From Micromonospora sp. DSM 45708 (GTDB taxonomy: Bacteria; Actinomycetota; Actinomycetes; Mycobacteriales; Micromonosporaceae): a stretch of DNA of 64,000 nt. Of this stretch, positions 35,565-43,965 are shown one piece after another. How positions within the stretch are numbered: the first letter of the stretch is position 1; every line of letters begins with the position of its first letter. The notes under the pieces are model-generated. The model was not told where the DNA came from, searched no databases, and saw only the letters and a program-made list of their open reading frames with translations. The DNA lies in NCBI RefSeq assembly GCF_039566955.1, contig NZ_CP154796.1:3658001-3722000 (forward strand), read 5' to 3'. The position numbers were made by a program, and so were the translations under genes.

Positions 35565-35596
35565 CACCGGCCCCGCGTAGGGGCGCGGGGCCGGTG
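35565..35596. terminator. Terminator after glnA
   Basis: Perfect 13-bp stem caccggccccgcg (35565-35577) with complement at 35584-35596 and a 6-nt loop, 17 nt after the glnA stop. Confidence 0.85.
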
Positions 35597-35638
35597 GAAA
35601 CGGCATCCGGAAGGCCGCCGGCCTCGTACCGTCGAGAC

Positions 35639-36805
35639 ATGGCGCAGCCCCGCGACGACCGGCCCGGAACGTCGGTGCGGCCACGACCGGCCGATGCCCC
35701 GGCGACCGCCGACCCGCTCACGCTCGGGGTGGAGGAGGAGTTCCTGCTGCTGGACTCCGCGACCGGGGAGAGCATGCCGGTCGCCGACCGGGTCCGCGAC
35801 GCGCTCTCCGGGCTCGCCCGCGAGCAGAGCCGGCAGGAGTTCCGGCACAGCATGGTGGAGATGGTGACCCCGGTCAGCCCGGACCTCACGTCGCTGCGGG
35901 AGCACCTCGTCGCACTGCGCCGGGCCGCCGCCCGGGCCGCCGACGCCGTCGGGGCACGGCTGGTGGCGGTCGGGGCCACCCCGGTCTGCGAGGCCCACCG
36001 GACCGTGCCCGACGAACCGCGCTACCACGACATGTCCCGGCGGTTCGGGCCGGTGGCCCACGACCCGGCGGTCTGCGGCTGTCACGTCCACGTCGGGGTG
36101 CCCGACCGGGAACTCGCCGTGCGGGTCTGCAACCACCTGCGCCCGTGGCTGCCGGTGGTGCAGGCGCTCACCACGAACTCGCCACTGCACGACGGGCGGG
36201 ACACCGGACACGCGAGCTGGCGCTCGATGCAACTGCAACGGTGGCCGAGTATCGGGCCCACACCGCACTTCGACTCCGCCGCCGACTACGACGCCACCGT
36301 GCAGGAGCTGATCACCGCCGGCATCATGCTCGACGCCGCGATGGTCTACTGGTACGCCCGGCCGTCCGCGTCCTACCCGACCGTGGAGATCCGGGTCGGC
36401 GACGTCTGCCCCACCGTCGACGACACCGTGCTCGTCGCCGGGCTGGTCCGGGCCCTGGTCGCCACCATGATCGACGAGATCCGCGCGGGCGTCCCCGCCC
36501 CGCGCATCCGTGACTGCCTGGTCGCCGCCGCGCACTGGCGGGCCGCCCACGACGGCCTCGACGGTGAGCTGGTGGACCTGCGCACCGGCCGGCCCCGGCC
36601 GGCCTGGGACCTGGTCGACGAGCTGCTCGCCACCGTCGCGCCCGCGTTGACCCGGCACGGCGACCGGGAGCTGGTCCTGCGGGAGGCGGAGCGGCTGCGC
36701 CGGGACGGCACCGGAGCCACCCGGCAACGGCGGATCATGGCCGACACCGGCGGCGACGTCCGCGCCGTGCTGGAGCATCTGGCCGCGCAGACCACCGCGG
36801 CCTGA
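35639..36805 (+). CDS. YbdK/GCS2-type carboxylate-amine ligase
   Basis: The 388-residue protein has the glutamate-cysteine ligase 2 fold: LTLGVEEEFLLLD (about 28-40), HSMVEMVTPVSPDL, CGCHVHVGVPDREL (His/Cys motif) and TVEIRVGDVCPTVDDTVLVA. Such enzymes make gamma-glutamyl or related amide bonds, and in actinomycetes often carry the YbdK label without proven substrate. A TACCGT hexamer (35627-35632) lies 6 nt before the ATG and no ribosome site is seen, so translation is probably leaderless. It follows glnA but beyond a terminator, and is convergent with the PIG-L gene. Confidence 0.9.
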   Translation: MAQPRDDRPGTSVRPRPADAPATADPLTLGVEEEFLLLDSATGESMPVADRVRDALSGLAREQSRQEFRHSMVEMVTPVSPDLTSLREHLVALRRAAARAADAVGARLVAVGATPVCEAHRTVPDEPRYHDMSRRFGPVAHDPAVCGCHVHVGVPDRELAVRVCNHLRPWLPVVQALTTNSPLHDGRDTGHASWRSMQLQRWPSIGPTPHFDSAADYDATVQELITAGIMLDAAMVYWYARPSASYPTVEIRVGDVCPTVDDTVLVAGLVRALVATMIDEIRAGVPAPRIRDCLVAAAHWRAAHDGLDGELVDLRTGRPRPAWDLVDELLATVAPALTRHGDRELVLREAERLRRDGTGATRQRRIMADTGGDVRAVLEHLAAQTTAA

Positions 36806-36823
36806 CCGGCGCCGGCCGTGACC

Positions 36824-37651
36824 TCAGCGCAGCCCGGCGAACAGGTCGTCCTCCGGCGTCGGCGCGCCGGTGGTGTCGCGGACCCGGACGAACGTCTCGA
36901 TCCCCATCAGCTCGGTGAACCGCTGCTGCCCCAGCCGCAGGAAGAAGATGTTCTCCGCCTGGCTGGCGTGCGCGGCCAGCGAGGCGAACTTCTGCCCGCC
37001 GTGGGCACGCGTGTCCACCCAGGTGGTGATCTCGTCGTCGGGCAGGCCCAGCGGCGCCGTCCCGTCGGCCGCCTCCGGATCCGGGAACTCCACCCCGATC
37101 TCCTGCATGACCTTGCCGAACTCCCGGAACGCGCTGCGCGGCACCGTGGTCCAGTAGACCTTGGCCGGAATGCCGGTGCGCTCCACCGCGGCCATCGTGA
37201 CGCGATGCGCCTGGATGTGGTCGGGGTGGCCGTAGAAGCCGTTCTCGTCGTAGGTGACCACCACGTCGGGGCGGTGACGCCGGATCAGCTCGGCCAGCCG
37301 GTCGGCCGCCTCGGCCACCGGCGTCTTCCAGAACGCGCCGGGCGCGTCGTTGGTGGCCCAGCCCATCATCCCGGAGTCGGCGTAGTCGAGCGTCTCCAGG
37401 TGGGTGACCTTCAGCGCCTCGCAACTGGCCACCAGCTCCGCCCGGCGCATCGCCACCACGGCCTGCGGGTCGTGCCCGTCATCGCCCGGCTTGACACCGT
37501 CGGGACCGTCGCCGCACCGGCCGTCCGTGCAGGTCACGAGCACCGTCGTGACGCCTTCGGCCGCATAGCGGGCGAGGACGCCACCGGTGCTGGTCGCTTC
37601 GTCGTCGGGGTGCGCGTGCACCGCCATCAGGGTCAGGGATCGCTCAGCCAC
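36824..37651 (-). CDS. PIG-L/LmbE family N-acyl-sugar deacetylase
   Basis: The 275-residue zinc enzyme has VHAHPDDEATSTGGVLARYA (about 11-30) and the second metal motif YGHPDHIQAH (about 137-146). The family removes acetyl or other acyl groups from glucosamine-type or mycothiol-type substrates. It resembles MshB and Mca, but the residues after HPDDE differ from both, so a precise substrate is not assigned. GTG 37651 has TATGGT six nt upstream, a leaderless pattern. It is divergent from the gene at 37725. Confidence 0.85.
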   Translation of the reverse strand: MAERSLTLMAVHAHPDDEATSTGGVLARYAAEGVTTVLVTCTDGRCGDGPDGVKPGDDGHDPQAVVAMRRAELVASCEALKVTHLETLDYADSGMMGWATNDAPGAFWKTPVAEAADRLAELIRRHRPDVVVTYDENGFYGHPDHIQAHRVTMAAVERTGIPAKVYWTTVPRSAFREFGKVMQEIGVEFPDPEAADGTAPLGLPDDEITTWVDTRAHGGQKFASLAAHASQAENIFFLRLGQQRFTELMGIETFVRVRDTTGAPTPEDDLFAGLR

Positions 37652-37724
37652 CCCGTCACCATACGAGCATCCACCGACGCACTAGCATTGCCCGGTCCGC
37701 AGACGGCGACGGAAGCGAGGCACG

Positions 37725-38441
37725 ATGGGTTGGCTCCGGCGGTTGCTGGGTGGCGGCGGTGGGGTCGAACTGGACCCCGAACGCCAGCAGGCGCTGCTGC
37801 GGGACGTCCGGCACTCCTACGGCGCGCACGCCCGGGTCCGGTTCCCCGACCAGGTCGACGCGATCGGTCGGCTGCTCGCCGACGACGACGGCCTGGTGGT
37901 GGCCGCCGGGATCGTCTGCGCGGCCGCCGAGGAGGCCCACGCCGACCTGCAGTTGCAGGCCCAGGAGGTGTTCCGGCGCACCGGCCGGCGGCTGCTGGTG
38001 CACCGCCGCAACTACCGGCCCCTGTGGAAGGAGGCCGGGCAGTGGCTGCGCTGGCCGCTCGGCGCGCTGCCCAGCGGGCTGCACCCGTACGCGCAGGTGG
38101 CCGCCGCCGTCACGGTGGTCGGCGGCCGGGCGAAGCGCCTCGACCGGGTGACCGACCCGCAGCCGTTCGTGACGCGTCTGTTCGAGGTGCTCGACCTCAC
38201 CACCGCCGGCTGGGAGTTCGGCCGGGTGCGGGTGGACACCGACAGCGCCACGCTGGTCGAGCGGCTCACCGGCACCGCCGCGCAGGTTCTCGCCACGATG
38301 GACGACCCGCCCCGGCTGCCGCCGCCGGTGCGCGAGATGATGCGCCGCAACCACAGCATCGACGTGTACGACCCGGCCGGCCCCCGGGTGGTCGGCCGGA
38401 TCAACCTCGGCGCGCGGCTGCGCGAGACGCTGCTGGCCTGA
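37725..38441 (+). CDS. Conserved hypothetical protein (238 aa)
   Basis: A soluble protein beginning MGWLRRLLGGGG and rich in helices: QAQEVFRRTGRRLLVHRRNY (about 85-104) and LATMDDPPRLPPPVREMMRR near the end. No signal peptide, membrane helix or catalytic motif is recognised. The ATG follows GGAAGCGAGG. A TAGCAT at 37684-37689 may be its -10. It is divergent from the PIG-L gene and convergent with the GH95 gene. Function unknown. Confidence 0.75.
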   Translation: MGWLRRLLGGGGGVELDPERQQALLRDVRHSYGAHARVRFPDQVDAIGRLLADDDGLVVAAGIVCAAAEEAHADLQLQAQEVFRRTGRRLLVHRRNYRPLWKEAGQWLRWPLGALPSGLHPYAQVAAAVTVVGGRAKRLDRVTDPQPFVTRLFEVLDLTTAGWEFGRVRVDTDSATLVERLTGTAAQVLATMDDPPRLPPPVREMMRRNHSIDVYDPAGPRVVGRINLGARLRETLLA

Positions 38442-38470
38442 CCGCCCACCCGGGGCGTGTTCCTGGTCGG

Positions 38471-41287
38471 TCAGGTCGTGGTGCAGGTGAGGTTCGTCGG
38501 TGCGTTGTTGGCGCCGTTGACCGTGCCGATGAAGCCGAACGTGGTGGACGCGCCGGCCGCCAGCGCGCCGTTGTAGTCGACGTTGCGCACCGCCACGTTC
38601 GCGCCGCTCTGGGTGTGCGAACCGCCCCAGATCTGGGTGATGACCTGCCCGTCGGGGAACGTCCAGGACACCGTCCAACCGCGGATCGCGGTCGCGCCGG
38701 CGGTCACCGTGACCTCGCCCTGGAAGCCACCCGACCACGAGCCCGTCACCGCGTACGTCGCCCGGGCGCCGGACGGTGCGGGCGAGCTGGTGGTCGGCGT
38801 GGGCGTCGGCGTCGGGCTCACCGTGGGGGTGGGGGTGGCGGTCGACGTCGGTGTCGGCGTCACGCCCGGCCGCGCCGCCCGGTAGGTGCGGCCGGCCCGG
38901 ACGGCGAACTGGACGACGTCCGTCTCCGGTCGGATGGTGGCCGGCGTGCTGCCGTCGTCGGCGTCGACGAGCGTGAAGCCGCCGGTGAACAGCCGGGACC
39001 GCAGCCGCAGCGTGCCGTCGCGGTCGGCACGGACGCCGATCTCGTCGACCTGGCCGTTGCTCCACGCCAGGGCGACGGTGTACCCGCCGCGACCGCGCAG
39101 GCCCGCGACCCGCCCGGTGGGCCAGGCGCTGGGCAGCGCGGGCAGCACGTTCAGCTCCCCGGTGTGGCTGTGCAGCAGCATCTCGGCGATGCCGGAGGTG
39201 GCGCCGAAGTTGCCGTCGATCTGGAACGGCGGGTGGAGGTCGAACATGTTCGGCGCGAGCCGGTCGGTGCGCACCAGGTCACGCAGGAGCTTGTGGGCGC
39301 GGGCGCCGTCCTCCAGCCGGGCCCAGAAGTTGATTTTCCAGGCGAGCGACCAGCCGGTCCCGTCGTCGCCCCGCAGCTCCAGCGTCCTGCGGGCGGCCTC
39401 GTACAGCGTCGGGGTGCCCCGCCTGGTGATCTGGTTGCTGGGATGCAGGCCGTACAGGTGGGAGACGTGCCGATGGGTCCGCTCGGTCTCGATCCAGTCG
39501 GCGAGCCACTCCTGGACGTTGCCGCGGGAGCCGACCCGGCTCGGGGGCAGCCGGTCCCTGGCGGTCCGCACCTGGGACCGGAAGGTGGTGTCGACGCCGA
39601 GGACCTCGCTGGCCCGGGCCGCGGCGTCGAACAGATCGCGCAGGATCTGGTTGTCCATCGTGGGGCCGGCGCAGACGCTCGCGTTCGCGTGGTGCGGCAG
39701 TTCCGGGGAGTTCGACGGGTTCGTCACCAGGTAACCGAGCGTCGGGTGGGCGACCAGGGTGTCCAGGAAGAACTGGGCGGCGCCCTTCAACGCCGGGTAG
39801 TTGGCCTGGAGGAACCCGAGGTCGCCGGTGAACAGGTAGTGGTCCCAGATGAGCGTGCTCAGCCAGGCGCCGCCGGTCTGCCACATGCCCCACAGCGCCC
39901 CGTCGACGACCGAGGCGCCCCGCCACGCGTCCGTGTTGTGGTGGGCGACCCAGCCACCGGCGCCGTACTGCGCCTGCGCGACCCGAGCGCCGGTCACGGT
40001 CAGGTCCTTGATCATGTCGAAGACCGGCAGGAAGCACTCGGACAGGTTGGTGGTGTCGGCTGGCCAGTAGTTCATCGGCAGGTTGGCGTTGATCGTGTAC
40101 TTCGAGTCCCAGGACGGCGCCAGCGAGTCGTTCCAGATGCCCTGGAGGTTCGCCGGCTGGGTGCCCGGACGCGAGGAGGAGATCAGCAGGTACCGCCCGA
40201 ACTGGAACAGCAGCGCGGAGAACTGCGGATCGTTCGTGGTCGCGTGTTGCGCGATCCGGACGTCGGTCGGCTGGTCGGCCGCGGCCGTCCGGCCCAGGTC
40301 GATCGTGACCCGGTCGAACAGCGCCTGGTAGTCGGCGAGATGGCGGCTGCGCAACTGGTCGACCGCCACGCTCCTGGCGGCGTTGAGCCGGTTACGCGCG
40401 ATGCCCTGGTAGTCGCCGTTGACGGTGCGGTAGTTGACGTAACTGGATCCGATCGAGATCAGCACCGTCACGCTCGTCGCGCCGGAGACCCGCAGCGTGC
40501 CGCCGGAACTGCTGACCGTGCCACCGGTCACGGCGGCGTTGGCCAGGGCGAGGAACCGCACCGAGCCGTTGACGCCCTCCATGGCGCCGGAGATGCCGTC
40601 GAGCCCGATGGTGGCGGTGTCCGGGCTCGACCCGGTGGTCCGCTGCGGACTGTCGAACGTGGCGGAGAACGTGATCGAGTTGGCCCGGTCGGCGGTCAGC
40701 CGGAGCACGATCACCTGGTCGGCCGCGCTGGCGAACACCTCCCGCTGGTGCCGTACGCCGCCCAGCACGTAGGTCGTGGTGACCGTGGCGGTGGTGAGGT
40801 CGAGCGTCCGGCGGTACTGCGTCGCCCCGCCGGACGTGCCGAAGGCGAGCCGGAGGTTGCCCACGATCTGGTAGGCGAGCTGTCCGCCCGGCGTGCCCAT
40901 CATGGTCTGGTTGATCAGGTCCTGCGCCGACGTCCACTGGTCGGCGAAGACCCGCCGCCGGATCTCGGCCAGGTTCGCCGCGCCCCGGGTGTTGGCGGAG
41001 TCGTACGGGCCGCCGGCCCAGACGGTGTCCTCGTTGAGCTGGAGCCGTTCGGTGTCGACGTTGCCGAACACCATCGCGCCGAGGCGCCCGTTGCCGATGG
41101 GCAGGGCCCGCAGCCAGTCGGTGCCGGCCTCCTCGTCGTACCACAGTGCCAGGTCGTTCGCGGCGAGCACCTCGGGTGGCGCCACCGAGTCGGCGCGGGC
41201 GGTGGCGGTCCAGGCGGCCGGCGCCAGCGCCGCGCCGGCGCCCGCCGCCGAAGCCTTGAGGACGTTTCTTCGGGTCACTTCGGACAT
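38471..41287 (-). CDS. Tat-exported GH95 glycoside hydrolase with C-terminal CBM2
   Basis: The 938-residue enzyme begins with a twin-arginine signal (VTRRNVLKASAAGAG, about 4-18). The GH95 N-terminal beta domain follows, with LPIGNGRLGAMVFGN (about 62-76). The catalytic alpha-barrel has NLQGIWNDSLAPSW, INANLPMNYWPADT (conserved Asn pair), NPSNSPELPH and PFQIDGNFGATSGIAEML (general base Asp). GH95 enzymes are alpha-L-fucosidases or alpha-galactosidases. A Thr/Pro linker (about 802-832) leads to a family 2 cellulose-binding module. A 16-bp LacI-type palindrome lies 39 nt upstream of the ATG. ATG 41287 has GGGAGAGA upstream. Confidence 0.93.
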   Translation of the reverse strand: MSEVTRRNVLKASAAGAGAALAPAAWTATARADSVAPPEVLAANDLALWYDEEAGTDWLRALPIGNGRLGAMVFGNVDTERLQLNEDTVWAGGPYDSANTRGAANLAEIRRRVFADQWTSAQDLINQTMMGTPGGQLAYQIVGNLRLAFGTSGGATQYRRTLDLTTATVTTTYVLGGVRHQREVFASAADQVIVLRLTADRANSITFSATFDSPQRTTGSSPDTATIGLDGISGAMEGVNGSVRFLALANAAVTGGTVSSSGGTLRVSGATSVTVLISIGSSYVNYRTVNGDYQGIARNRLNAARSVAVDQLRSRHLADYQALFDRVTIDLGRTAAADQPTDVRIAQHATTNDPQFSALLFQFGRYLLISSSRPGTQPANLQGIWNDSLAPSWDSKYTINANLPMNYWPADTTNLSECFLPVFDMIKDLTVTGARVAQAQYGAGGWVAHHNTDAWRGASVVDGALWGMWQTGGAWLSTLIWDHYLFTGDLGFLQANYPALKGAAQFFLDTLVAHPTLGYLVTNPSNSPELPHHANASVCAGPTMDNQILRDLFDAAARASEVLGVDTTFRSQVRTARDRLPPSRVGSRGNVQEWLADWIETERTHRHVSHLYGLHPSNQITRRGTPTLYEAARRTLELRGDDGTGWSLAWKINFWARLEDGARAHKLLRDLVRTDRLAPNMFDLHPPFQIDGNFGATSGIAEMLLHSHTGELNVLPALPSAWPTGRVAGLRGRGGYTVALAWSNGQVDEIGVRADRDGTLRLRSRLFTGGFTLVDADDGSTPATIRPETDVVQFAVRAGRTYRAARPGVTPTPTSTATPTPTVSPTPTPTPTTSSPAPSGARATYAVTGSWSGGFQGEVTVTAGATAIRGWTVSWTFPDGQVITQIWGGSHTQSGANVAVRNVDYNGALAAGASTTFGFIGTVNGANNAPTNLTCTTT

Positions 41288-41325
41288 GATCTCTCCCAGT
41301 CACGCGGATCAGCGGTGGCGAGCGA

Positions 41326-41341
41326 GTGTTAGCGCTAACAC
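41326..41341. promoter_or_regulatory. LacI-type operator for the GH95 gene
   Basis: Perfect palindrome gtgttagcgctaacac upstream of the GH95 start. The central CG and TTAGCGCTAA core fit LacI-family sugar repressors. The local repressor gene at 60655 has a different palindrome, so another repressor probably acts here. Confidence 0.7.
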
Positions 41342-41410
41342 GAATCGCTCGCGCCCCATGACGCCTCCTGTCACGATGCGCGCGCCGGAGCTCCCTTACC
41401 GCGCACCACA

Positions 41411-42442
41411 TCAGCCCATATGGACTTTCATGGATGAGGCGTCGGTCGTCAAGAAGTGACGAGCAGGTTTGGCGAACGTTGCCATCTCGGTCCGGCGGGC
41501 CGAGCGGGGCGCCGGCGCGACCGGCCGCCCCACCCGGGTCACGTGCACGACCCGCCGCGGGGCCACGTCCAGCAGCGCGCCGAGCGTGTCGCGGGTGGCG
41601 GCGACGTCGACGAGCTGGCTCAACGGGTGCGCCGCCAGGCCGGCGGCGTGCAGCGTCAACCACACCCGCATCAGCACCCGGCCGAACTCGACCTGCCCGG
41701 GCGCGTCCAGCTCGGGCGGGGCCACCAGCGCCAGGACCGCGCCGCCGCGCGCGAGCGGATCGTCGCCGGCGGCGAGCAGCCGGGCCAGCCCCAGCGGGCG
41801 CAGCACCGGGTACGCGGCCAGCGCCGCGCGCAGCCCGGCGGCGGCCGGCCGGGACAACCCGAGGCAGCGGTCGCTGAGCCCGTCGACCCGGTAGTCCGGC
41901 CGCGTCGGGTCCAGCCGCAGCCACCGGCGCAACTCGGCCACCACCGCCGGGTCCGCGTACACCTGCCGGTCGGCGGCACGCAGCAGCGCGCCGAGACGCC
42001 CGGCCGCCGGCACGAGCCGGACCGCGCCGCCGGCCCGGCGGGCGACGTCGTCGACGGCGGCGAGCACGTCGGCGTCCGGGCCGCCGGTGAACCGGCCCCG
42101 GTCGGTACGCCGGTCCCACACCTCCGAGGTACGGAACGGCGTGCGGTACGGCTGCCGTGCCGGACGCAGCCGACCCACCCGGTGGTCCGACGCGTCATGG
42201 TCGGCGACCCAGTCCAGTCGCAGTCCCGCGTCGGCGGCGACGATCAGGCAGGTTTCCACGAACGCGCCGAGCGACAGCCGCAGGTCCCGCCCGCTCGGGT
42301 CACCGGCCGGCAGCGCGTCGGCCGGGTCCCAGCCGACCGTGATCGCCCAGCGCTCGTAGCGCAGCCGCCACGGCTGGGTGTTGTGCGCGCTCGGCGCGCG
42401 CCAGCACAGCGGCTCCAACGCACGGAACGCGGCGAGGTCCAT
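41411..42442 (-). CDS. Acg-family nitroreductase-like FMN protein
   Basis: The 343-residue protein has the duplicated nitroreductase-type layout of Acg/Rv2032 relatives. APSAHNTQPWRLRYE (about 16-30) is the N-terminal flavin-lid motif, and LTLHAAGLAAHPLSQ and a GALLDVAPRRVVHVTRVGRP segment belong to the second half. Acg proteins bind FMN weakly or sequester it and are stress-linked in mycobacteria. ATG 42442 lies 1 nt after the stop of the upstream GNAT-like gene, as the fourth gene of an operon (45519 to 41411). A decayed relative lies at 22262. Confidence 0.85.
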   Translation of the reverse strand: MDLAAFRALEPLCWRAPSAHNTQPWRLRYERWAITVGWDPADALPAGDPSGRDLRLSLGAFVETCLIVAADAGLRLDWVADHDASDHRVGRLRPARQPYRTPFRTSEVWDRRTDRGRFTGGPDADVLAAVDDVARRAGGAVRLVPAAGRLGALLRAADRQVYADPAVVAELRRWLRLDPTRPDYRVDGLSDRCLGLSRPAAAGLRAALAAYPVLRPLGLARLLAAGDDPLARGGAVLALVAPPELDAPGQVEFGRVLMRVWLTLHAAGLAAHPLSQLVDVAATRDTLGALLDVAPRRVVHVTRVGRPVAPAPRSARRTEMATFAKPARHFLTTDASSMKVHMG

Positions 42443-42443
42443 G

Positions 42444-43526
42444 TCAACGCTCCTTCGCGTAGAACGTGTAGCCGTGCAGCGGACGGCCGCCGAGCCGGCG
42501 GTACTGCGCCGCCGATGCCGGGTTGTCCCGCCCGACATAGGTGCTGCGCAGCGTCGTGTAGCCGCGGGCGTGCAGGTTGTGGTGCAGGTGCGCGGAGAGC
42601 AGCCGCTGGTAGCCACGCCCCTGGAACTCCGGCAGCACGCCCTTGACGATCAGCACCGCCTCGCGGCGGTACCGGCGGCGGGTGGCCAGCAGCCGGAGCT
42701 GGTTGACCGGGCCCAGGTCGCCACGCGCCGCGACCAGGAACGCGCTGATGTCCGGTACGCAGAGCACGAACGCCACCGGCTGCCCGTCCCGGGTCAGGTA
42801 CAGCAGCAGCGCGGAGTCCAGCAGGTACGCCAGCCCGTCGGTCTGCCGGCGCAACTGCGCCGCCGAGATCGGGGTGTAGTAGCCGAGCTGGGCGAACGAG
42901 GCGTTCAGCATGCCGCGCAGCAGGTCGAGCTGCTCGTCGAGGCGCCGCGCGTTCCCCCGGTGCAGCTCCAGCCGCGCGCCGTCCGGCTGGCCACCCAACC
43001 CCGGCGGCGGCTCGACCGGGGCCGGCACCGGGCAGATCCAGGTGTCGGAGACGAACCGGCGGACGAACCCGTACGCCTCGTAGGCGGCCGGGTAGCGCGG
43101 CGGGTTCCAGGCGCTGTCCACGAAGCCCCGGTCGTCGAACCCGGACGTGATCACGCCGCCGGCCTGGTTGGGCAGCAGCGCCACCGGGCCGAACAGCAGG
43201 TCCCGGTCGGCGCCGGTGTGCGCGGTGACCGCGTCGAACAGCGGCCCGGCGGCCGGCGCGGTGAACTCGGTGAGCCCGAACAACTGGCACCGGCGGCCCA
43301 GCTTCGCGTCGAGGTCCGCGTCGGTGTGCAGCGTGGTCCGCCCGACCACCGCCCCGTCGGCGTCGCGCAGCACGTACAGCGGCACGCCGTCGGCCCACCA
43401 GCGGCGAATCTGCTGCCGGGGCGTCGGCACGTACCGTGGCTGGTCCGCGTACAGCCGGTCGGTGAGCGCGACGAACTCGGCCAGGCCGCGCCGGCCGGTG
43501 ACCCGCTCGAACCGGTGGCCGCTCAC
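42444..43526 (-). CDS. GNAT-like acetyltransferase, large form
   Basis: The 360-residue protein carries at its C-terminal part the acetyl-CoA site GVLPEFQGRGYQRLLSAHL (about 298-316), the R/Q-x-x-G-x-G/A pattern of GNAT enzymes. The N-terminal half (about 1-200) has an extra fold with RLYADQPRYVPTP and an F-x-D-x-R-G-F-V turn, seen in actinobacterial GNAT relatives of unknown substrate. GTG 43526 overlaps the previous stop by 4 nt (GTGA). It belongs to the orphan operon with a PaaK-like ligase, so an acylated product is possible. Confidence 0.8.
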   Translation of the reverse strand: MSGHRFERVTGRRGLAEFVALTDRLYADQPRYVPTPRQQIRRWWADGVPLYVLRDADGAVVGRTTLHTDADLDAKLGRRCQLFGLTEFTAPAAGPLFDAVTAHTGADRDLLFGPVALLPNQAGGVITSGFDDRGFVDSAWNPPRYPAAYEAYGFVRRFVSDTWICPVPAPVEPPPGLGGQPDGARLELHRGNARRLDEQLDLLRGMLNASFAQLGYYTPISAAQLRRQTDGLAYLLDSALLLYLTRDGQPVAFVLCVPDISAFLVAARGDLGPVNQLRLLATRRRYRREAVLIVKGVLPEFQGRGYQRLLSAHLHHNLHARGYTTLRSTYVGRDNPASAAQYRRLGGRPLHGYTFYAKER

Positions 43527-43963
43527 CGGCGTACCGCCGGCCCGGTGGTCTCCGCGCCCAGCGGGGTGAACGTGTCGATGTGGCCCATCGCGCCGTCCTC
43601 GGCCCGCCACGCGCCGTTGGAGTAGCCGTCCGGCGAAGCCGTGTAGAGCCGGATGAACCCGGCGGTCGCGTTGCGCCCGCCGTCGGTCAGCCAGGCCATC
43701 AGTTTGCGGTGGTGCCGGGTACGCGCGAAGCGCAGCATCGCGTCCCGGTCGGTGAAGAACGCGATCGTGCCGAGCGTCAGCGGGAACTGCCAGTAGACGG
43801 TGTGCCAGCAGTAGCCGGACATCCGGCGCATGTCGCGAACCATCCGGAACCAGTCGGGGGCCAGCCGCAGCAGCACCAGCGGGCTCGCGTAGCGGGTGCC
43901 GCCGATGAACATCGCGCCGGCGCGGGCCTGCGCCGGGGCGCGGGAGAAGTCTCGGGTACGCAT
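43523..43963 (-). CDS. DUF4188/spheroidene-monooxygenase-like protein
   Basis: The 146-residue protein has GAMFIGGTRYASPLVLLRLA, WHTVYWQFPLTLGTIAFFTD and AWLTDGGRNATAGFIRLYTA, resembling the small ABM-like or DUF4188 domain related to CrtA monooxygenases. Haem or cofactor use cannot be shown from sequence. The ATG at 43963 has GAGG upstream; a GTG at 43969 that overlaps the previous stop is the alternative. It is the second gene of the orphan operon. Confidence 0.65.
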   Translation of the reverse strand: MRTRDFSRAPAQARAGAMFIGGTRYASPLVLLRLAPDWFRMVRDMRRMSGYCWHTVYWQFPLTLGTIAFFTDRDAMLRFARTRHHRKLMAWLTDGGRNATAGFIRLYTASPDGYSNGAWRAEDGAMGHIDTFTPLGAETTGPAVRR

Positions 43964-43965
43964 GG

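Noticed and set aside
36818..41332. A 1504-codon open frame on the plus strand
   Set aside because: It is antisense to the PIG-L and GH95 genes and crosses the gene at 37725. The translation has no domain and arises from the high GC content.
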